A program made the position numbers and the translations under genes. Under the pieces are notes generated by a model, which was given only the letters and a program-made list of their open reading frames with translations, did no database searches and was not told where the DNA came from. A DNA stretch of 36,926 bases from Deltaproteobacteria bacterium (GTDB lineage: Bacteria > Desulfobacterota > GWC2-55-46): contig JACRCE010000105.1 of the NCBI GenBank assembly GCA_016213015.1, positions 1-36,926 of the forward strand, written 5' to 3'. The first letter of the stretch is position 1, and each line of letters starts with the position of its first letter. Positions 33,027 through 36,926 of the stretch are shown one piece after another.

Positions 33027-34136
33027 TTAGAGGCAGCCTTTATATTTCGCGTCAATGAACTCGCCGAGACGCTTCATGAACACCTCGTTGCCGAAACCCA
33101 TCGCATAAGCGCGGATGGCCGTCGCGTCGAAATCGCCGTGTATGCGCTCCATGCGCCTTACCGCATCCGCGAGCGAGGCCGTTGTCGGCTCGTCGAAGAA
33201 TATCCCGTTCATGCCTTCGATTATCGTATCGAGCGCGCCTCCGGCCCTGAGCGCGATGACCGGCCTTCCCGATGCGTTCGCCTCAAGCGGCACGATGCCG
33301 AAGTCTTCCTCCCCCGGAAAGATTACGGCGCGGCAGTTTGAGTAAAGCGACGCGGTTTCGCCGTCATCGAGGCGTCTCAAAAACTCGACGTTAGGCGATG
33401 CAAGCGCCTCAAGGGCCGCCCTGAACGGGCCGTCGCCGACGATCTTGAGTTTGAGCTTCAGTCCGCCGAACGCCTCCACGGCAAGCTCTATACGCTTATA
33501 TGCGTTGAGCCGCGAGACGATAAGATAATAGTCCTCCGGCCAGCCGATCTTGAAACGCCCGACGTCCACCGGCGGATGGATTATAACCGAATCGATCCCG
33601 TAAAACTCCTTTATGCGCCTCTGAACCACGCTGGAGTTAGCGATATAAAAGTCGGGACGGCTTGCCGTCTTCAAATCCCACTCCTTCAGTCGTTTTACCA
33701 TGACCGGTAAAATTTTTTTTGCGATAGACCCGACCCCTTCCTTCTCCATGTATCTTTCGTAGTCCCACGCAAACCTCATCGGCGTATGGCAGTAGCATAT
33801 ATGGATGCTTGAGTCCGGTTTTATAACCCCCTTTGCAAAGGCGCTTGATGAACTCAGGATGACGTCGTAACCGTCGAGCCTTATGGACTCGAACGCCTTT
33901 GGATATAAGATCACGTATCTTTTGAAGTGTTTTAAGACGCCCGGAAGCCTCTGCATCCATGTAGGTCTGATCTCCGCGTCCTTCAACTCGTCAAATAGAG
34001 TATCTCTGTCCACGATGGACGTGAATATCGGCGCGTCGGGATACATCCGGTGCATAACGGAGACCACGCGCTCCGCCCCGCCCCTCTGATTGAGGTAGTC
34101 GTGGACGATGGCTATCCTTGGTTGTCCGTTTTTCAT
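33027..34136 (-). CDS. Glycosyltransferase family 4 (WbaZ/mannosyltransferase-like)
   Basis: A 369-residue GT-B enzyme. The N-terminal domain starts RIAIVHDYLNQRGGAERVV (7-25), a glycine-rich acceptor loop. CYCHTPMRFAWDYERYM is the signature seen in WbaZ-type mannosyltransferases. The C-terminal donor domain has YLIVSRLNAYKRIELAVEAF and the EX7E region FPGEEDFGIVPLEANASGRPVIAL. It is eight bases downstream of the phosphotransferase start on the coding order and follows fkbM. Cytoplasmic-face assembly of the lipid-linked unit is the likely role. Confidence 0.93.
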   Translation of the reverse strand: MKNGQPRIAIVHDYLNQRGGAERVVSVMHRMYPDAPIFTSIVDRDTLFDELKDAEIRPTWMQRLPGVLKHFKRYVILYPKAFESIRLDGYDVILSSSSAFAKGVIKPDSSIHICYCHTPMRFAWDYERYMEKEGVGSIAKKILPVMVKRLKEWDLKTASRPDFYIANSSVVQRRIKEFYGIDSVIIHPPVDVGRFKIGWPEDYYLIVSRLNAYKRIELAVEAFGGLKLKLKIVGDGPFRAALEALASPNVEFLRRLDDGETASLYSNCRAVIFPGEEDFGIVPLEANASGRPVIALRAGGALDTIIEGMNGIFFDEPTTASLADAVRRMERIHGDFDATAIRAYAMGFGNEVFMKRLGEFIDAKYKGCL

Positions 34137-34143
34137 CCGTTAC

Positions 34144-34965
34144 TCAATTCACCCACGCATGGAGCATTACCGGGCAGCCAGCCCTTTCCTCGATGCCCTT
34201 GACAAGTATGTTGTAGGCCGGGTTTATGCCTTTTAAGAAGGCGCGTATCGCCTCGGCATGAGTCCTGTCGTGGTAGGTCGTGATGGCCATCCTCGGCAAA
34301 TCGGCGGTTATGGTTTCTCTGGCGCCTTCAAGCATCTTCATCTCGAACCCCTCAAGGTCGGCCTTCAGGTAGTCAAGCCTCAAGCCTCGCTTGTAAAAGA
34401 TATTGTCCAGCGTCTCAAGCCTTACCGGATGAGCGCCGGAAGAGGTTATTCCGCTCGATATGTCCGCGCCGCCGAGAAAACCCTTGCCGGGCGCGTCGGC
34501 AAGCCCGGCCTCGATAAGCTCGACATTACCGATCCCGTTGAAGGTGCGCCTCATGGAATCAACAAACGCGGGAAGCGGCTCGATCGCATAAACTTTTTTG
34601 CACCTTCCGGCGGCCATCAGACTGAAAAGCCCCTCCGCGGCCCCGCAGTCGGCCACTACGTCGTCCGGGCGCAGATGCGTACGGCTCTCCTCCGGGAGTT
34701 CATAGTTATGCCAATCCGCGTAAAAGGCCTCGGCAATGACCTGATAAAGCGAGGAGATATTAAACGACAACGGGTAATATAGCGGCCTGTCCAGCCCGGA
34801 TAGCGACACGGCCAAACAGCCGTCGCTTTCCTTAATGCCCGTTATCCTTGCCTTTGCCTTGGGACCCGATGTGCGTCCGAAAAGAAAAGAGGCCAGCTCC
34901 GGCAAACCAACGCCGTTTCGCCTGCCTGAAAGCCAATGTACAAGTATCTTGAATCTTCTGTTCAA
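34144..34965 (-). CDS. FkbM-family methyltransferase
   Basis: The 273-residue protein shows a SAM-binding segment VVADCGAAEGLFSLMAAGR (about 108-126), IEPLPAFVDSMRRTF, and the FkbM signature LETLDNIFYKRGLRLDYLKADLEGFEMKMLEGA in three separated pieces near 185-218. FkbM enzymes O-methylate small hydroxyl groups, often on sugars in glycan loci. The TTG start overlaps the preceding TGA (TTGA), with GAGG five to six bases upstream. It sits between two GT4 genes, consistent with methylation of a sugar in the repeating unit. Confidence 0.92.
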   Translation of the reverse strand: MNRRFKILVHWLSGRRNGVGLPELASFLFGRTSGPKAKARITGIKESDGCLAVSLSGLDRPLYYPLSFNISSLYQVIAEAFYADWHNYELPEESRTHLRPDDVVADCGAAEGLFSLMAAGRCKKVYAIEPLPAFVDSMRRTFNGIGNVELIEAGLADAPGKGFLGGADISSGITSSGAHPVRLETLDNIFYKRGLRLDYLKADLEGFEMKMLEGARETITADLPRMAITTYHDRTHAEAIRAFLKGINPAYNILVKGIEERAGCPVMLHAWVN

Positions 34966-36071
34966 AAAACCTCGCTCACGGACTTATAGACGCCATGCGT
35001 CTTGGCCGCCGCATCGGCCCAGTTGAACATGGCCGCCCTCTTAAAACCCTTTTCACGCAGATCATCGCAAAGGTCTTTGCTCTCGAGGATCGAATCAATG
35101 GCCTTTGTAAGCGCGTTTGTATCAACAGGGTCGATTATCAAGGCCGCGTCCCCGGCCACCTCAGGAAGCGATGTAACGTTTGAGGTTACGACGGGCGCGC
35201 CGCAGGCGAACGCCTCGACCAACGGCAGGCCGAACCCTTCATAAAACGACGGCAGGACAAAGACCTTTGCCATCGAGTACAGGGCCGGCAGGTCTTGCTC
35301 CCCTACCCTGCCGATGAACAGCACCCTGCCGTTCAGCCCGAGTTCATCAACCGTCCTGTAAAGGTCTTTCCTTCTCTCCTCAATCTCGCCCGTCAGGACG
35401 AGGAGGCTTCTGTCCCTGTTCCGCAGCTCTGCATAAGCATGTATGAGCCGCTTCAGATTTTTCCTCGGATGGTGGCTTCCGACGTAGAATATGTACTCTC
35501 CGGTTATGCCGTGCTTGCGTAAAACTGCGTCAATGACGGATGAGTCGGTTATCGGCTTATAAACGTCCGAAACGCCGTTATAGACAACGGTAATCTTCTC
35601 AGGCGCCACGCCAAGGTGTTTCACGATGTCATTCTTAGAATACTCCGATACGGTTATTATCCTTGTCGCCGCTCCAACCACCTTCCTGAACATGAACCTT
35701 GCATAGATGTACGCGAGCCTGTTCGGACATGCCGCAGGGTAAAGATAATAGATAAGATCATGGATGGTTACGACGACCGGCCTTGAGTTGAAGACCGGCA
35801 TGTTGAAGCTCGGATAATGCAGCACGTCCGGGCTTGACGACATCATCTCGGAGGACAAAAGAACCTGCTCCCTCAATGAATAGATGGGGATGTTCCAACG
35901 CGCCTTGCGGCTTTTGAAGTTTGGACGGTCATCGAGATGGATTCGTCTCTCGCCAAGCACGGCCTCATAAGAGGTTGACGGGTCAACGGCCGGAAGGTTC
36001 AGCAGAAGATTCTGGATATACCTGCCTATTCCGGTATACGTTATCATCCTTGCGTCAATGGCGACCCGCAA
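34962..36071 (-). CDS. Glycosyltransferase family 4, first gene of the polysaccharide locus
   Basis: A 369-residue GT-B enzyme starting RVAIDARMITYTGIGRYIQNLL, the typical N-terminus of mannosyl/rhamnosyl GT4 enzymes. Features are VVVTIHDLIYYLYP, VSEYSKNDIVKHLGV, FYVGSHHPRKNLKRLIHAY, and the donor-site EX7E motif LPSFYEGFGLPLVEAFACGAPV near 275-296. The start is TTG with AGGGG seven bases upstream; an ATG lies eight codons inside but would remove the conserved start of the domain. A well-formed promoter lies just upstream (36109-36138), and this gene probably opens a single 14-gene transcript down to ugd. Confidence 0.93.
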   Translation of the reverse strand: MRVAIDARMITYTGIGRYIQNLLLNLPAVDPSTSYEAVLGERRIHLDDRPNFKSRKARWNIPIYSLREQVLLSSEMMSSSPDVLHYPSFNMPVFNSRPVVVTIHDLIYYLYPAACPNRLAYIYARFMFRKVVGAATRIITVSEYSKNDIVKHLGVAPEKITVVYNGVSDVYKPITDSSVIDAVLRKHGITGEYIFYVGSHHPRKNLKRLIHAYAELRNRDRSLLVLTGEIEERRKDLYRTVDELGLNGRVLFIGRVGEQDLPALYSMAKVFVLPSFYEGFGLPLVEAFACGAPVVTSNVTSLPEVAGDAALIIDPVDTNALTKAIDSILESKDLCDDLREKGFKRAAMFNWADAAAKTHGVYKSVSEVF

Positions 36072-36108
36072 AAAAATGCCCCTTTCAAATCACGCAAAAT
36101 AATTGGAT

Positions 36109-36138
36109 ATTATCCGATGTTCCGGCATATCATGTCAA
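36109..36138 (-). promoter_or_regulatory. Sigma-70 promoter of the polysaccharide operon
   Basis: TTGACA (36133-36138) and GATAAT (36109-36114) with an 18-base spacer. The start would be near 36102, about 30 bases before the first GT4 codon. It lies just beyond the spoVG terminator. Confidence 0.65.
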
Positions 36139-36162
36139 TGAGTTTCCTTATTGCCTTATGCC

Positions 36163-36192
36163 AAAAAAAAACCCGCGCTGTAATAGCGCGGG
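36163..36192 (-). terminator. Intrinsic terminator of spoVG
   Basis: On the minus strand CCCGCGCT pairs perfectly with AGCGCGGG over a five-base loop and is followed by nine T residues. It separates spoVG from the polysaccharide operon. Confidence 0.9.
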
Positions 36193-36217
36193 CGTGGGCA
36201 GGTCAAACAACTTGTCT

Positions 36218-36231
36218 TTCACGGTTCACGG
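36218..36231. repeat. CCGTGAA tandem doublet, second copy
   Basis: TTCACGGTTCACGG is the exact reverse complement of the 14 bases at 6215-6228. It lies between the spoVG stop and its terminator. Confidence 0.4.
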
Positions 36232-36240
36232 TAGTTACAC

Positions 36241-36534
36241 TCATCCGGCCCTTGCGAATACTATATCCTTGCTTTCGAGTGATTGAGAGCGTTTGTACTC
36301 GGTCATAACAAGGTCTTCCAACGTCTGTCTCGTTGACTTGTCGAGCGGATGCACAAGATCTCTGTATGTCCCGTCCTTCATCTTCTTGGCCGGCATCGCG
36401 ATGAAATAACCGGTCGTCCCCTTTATGACCTTCATGTCCCTGATCACAAAGCAGTCGTCGAGCTTGACCGTAACATACGCCTTGAGCTTCTCATCCCCAT
36501 CCACCGGTAAAACCTTTACCTCTGTGATCTTCAT
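36241..36534 (-). CDS. spoVG: SpoVG-family nucleic-acid-binding regulator
   Basis: The 97-residue protein has the SpoVG pattern: MKITEVKVLPVDGDEKLKAY, VKLDDCFVIRDMKVIKG near 24-40, FIAMPAKKMKDGTYRDLVHP near 48-67, and a helical tail ending EDLVMTEYKRSQSLESK. SpoVG proteins are small site-specific DNA/RNA-binding regulators. In Bacillus they affect septation and sporulation, and in non-sporulating bacteria they regulate surface factors. ATG has GGAGG five to six bases upstream. It is monocistronic, with a terminator at 36163-36192 and a candidate sigma-54 promoter at 36634-36650. Adjacency to a surface polysaccharide operon makes a regulatory link plausible but unproven. Confidence 0.95.
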   Translation of the reverse strand: MKITEVKVLPVDGDEKLKAYVTVKLDDCFVIRDMKVIKGTTGYFIAMPAKKMKDGTYRDLVHPLDKSTRQTLEDLVMTEYKRSQSLESKDIVFARAG

Positions 36535-36633
36535 TGTCTCCTCCTTAGTGTTTGTCCCGAAAAGCTGACAGAGACGCCATGTCCAGAATCAACGAAAAAA
36601 ATGGGATGTCCTCGCGGACTTACAATTAGTTAA

Positions 36634-36650
36634 TGCAATGTGGATGCCAA
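36634..36650 (-). promoter_or_regulatory. Candidate sigma-54 promoter of spoVG
   Basis: The minus strand reads TTGGCATCCACATTGCA. The -24 GG and -12 GC are exactly ten bases apart, and it matches the TTGGCACG-N4-TTGCW consensus except at two positions. It predicts a start about 90 bases upstream of spoVG. A nine-base inverted repeat AAAACAAAA-ggt-TTTTGTTTT (36676-36696) lies about 60 bases upstream of the predicted start and could bind a regulator. The remaining bases of the 36535-36785 gap show no gene. Confidence 0.45.
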
Positions 36651-36785
36651 AGCCTTGACAAAAAGGAATATGTAAAAAACAAAAGGTTTTTGTTTTCATA
36701 GAATTACCATTCAGTGAATTATCCGCTGCCGGCACTTAAATGAGTGCATGCCTGCATAAGATGTCGTGCGACAGCCACTTATGGT

Positions 36786-36926
36786 TTAGGGAAGGTCTGA
36801 TTAATTCCCTTTTCTGTCATTGCGAGCCGCGCTTTTGCGGCGAAGCAATCTCTAAGTTGTTGATTTCCTTGAAGACGAGATTGCTTCGCGTTGCTCGCAA
36901 TGACGTGTTAGTGAATTAATCAGAGC
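36786..36926. repeat. Miniature inverted-repeat element, copy 3, lacking the 70-bp module
   Basis: The left terminus TTAGGGAAGGTCTGATTAAT and the right terminus AATTAATCAGAGC (cut by the window end) match the 16202-16385 element. The interior has TGTCATTGCGAGC, a GAAGCAATCTC half-palindrome, TTGATTTCCTTGAAGACGAG shared with copies 1 and 2, and CTCGCAATGACG, forming a long inverted structure. The 70-bp module is absent, so this is the uninterrupted form. Confidence 0.7.

Noticed and set aside
23585-36071. A dedicated Wzc/Wza export system
   Set aside because: No polysaccharide co-polymerase, outer-membrane Wza or tyrosine phosphatase genes are visible in the locus.

Overview
The window is a stretch of bacterial chromosome with moderately high GC content. 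Almost every gene reads on the minus strand. The gene set suggests a Gram-negative-type, probably uncultivated lineage of the Nitrospirota or Desulfobacterota kind. It combines a DciA-type helicase loader, SpoVG, RecG with a long N-terminal extension, a PyrR-controlled pyrimidine operon, a polyprenyl-phosphate sugar polymer locus, and many short palindromic repeats between genes. This placement is inference from gene content; there is no rRNA in the window.

Layout, left to right. 1-130: a truncated miniature repeat element. 229-979 (+): a small membrane protein overlapping dciA. 1224-5646 (-): a tripartite export set (HlyD-type adaptor, ABC ATPase, ABC-2 permease) followed by a NupC-type nucleoside transporter. 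5764-6195 (-): an unrecognised protein. 6399-6472 (-): tRNA-Gly(CCC) with its own promoter and terminator. 6615-6841: a second kind of repeat element. 6877-11145 (-): kup and recG. 11220-20415 (-): the pyrimidine operon pyrR-pyrB-pyrC-carA-carB. 20567-20959 (-): a small membrane-anchored protein. 21100-36071 (-): a 14-gene polysaccharide locus. 36241-36534 (-): spoVG. The right edge holds another miniature element.

The pyrimidine operon is the most interesting region. Its leader carries a near-consensus PyrR-binding loop followed by a strong intrinsic terminator, so PyrR attenuation is the likely control. Between carA and carB sit two HEPN/MNT (HEPN-domain plus minimal nucleotidyltransferase) gene pairs of toxin-antitoxin type, placed back to back in opposite gene order, with a miniature inverted-repeat element just upstream. 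As arranged, carB transcription would have to pass through both pairs.

The polysaccharide locus holds UDP-glucose dehydrogenase, a WbaP/WcaJ-type priming phosphotransferase, two GT4, one GT2 and one GT9 glycosyltransferases, an FkbM and a class I methyltransferase, a Wzx-type flippase, and three polytopic GT-C-like proteins with a small partner. No Wza/Wzc/Wzb export genes and no clear Wzy are present, so a lipid-linked surface glycan or O-antigen-like polymer is as likely as a free exopolysaccharide.

Short repeats recur. A perfectly palindromic-armed 70-bp module occurs three times with identical sequence inside two different host elements. A 160-bp element has about 21-bp terminal inverted repeats. 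A third repeat supplies the stop codon of two unrelated genes.
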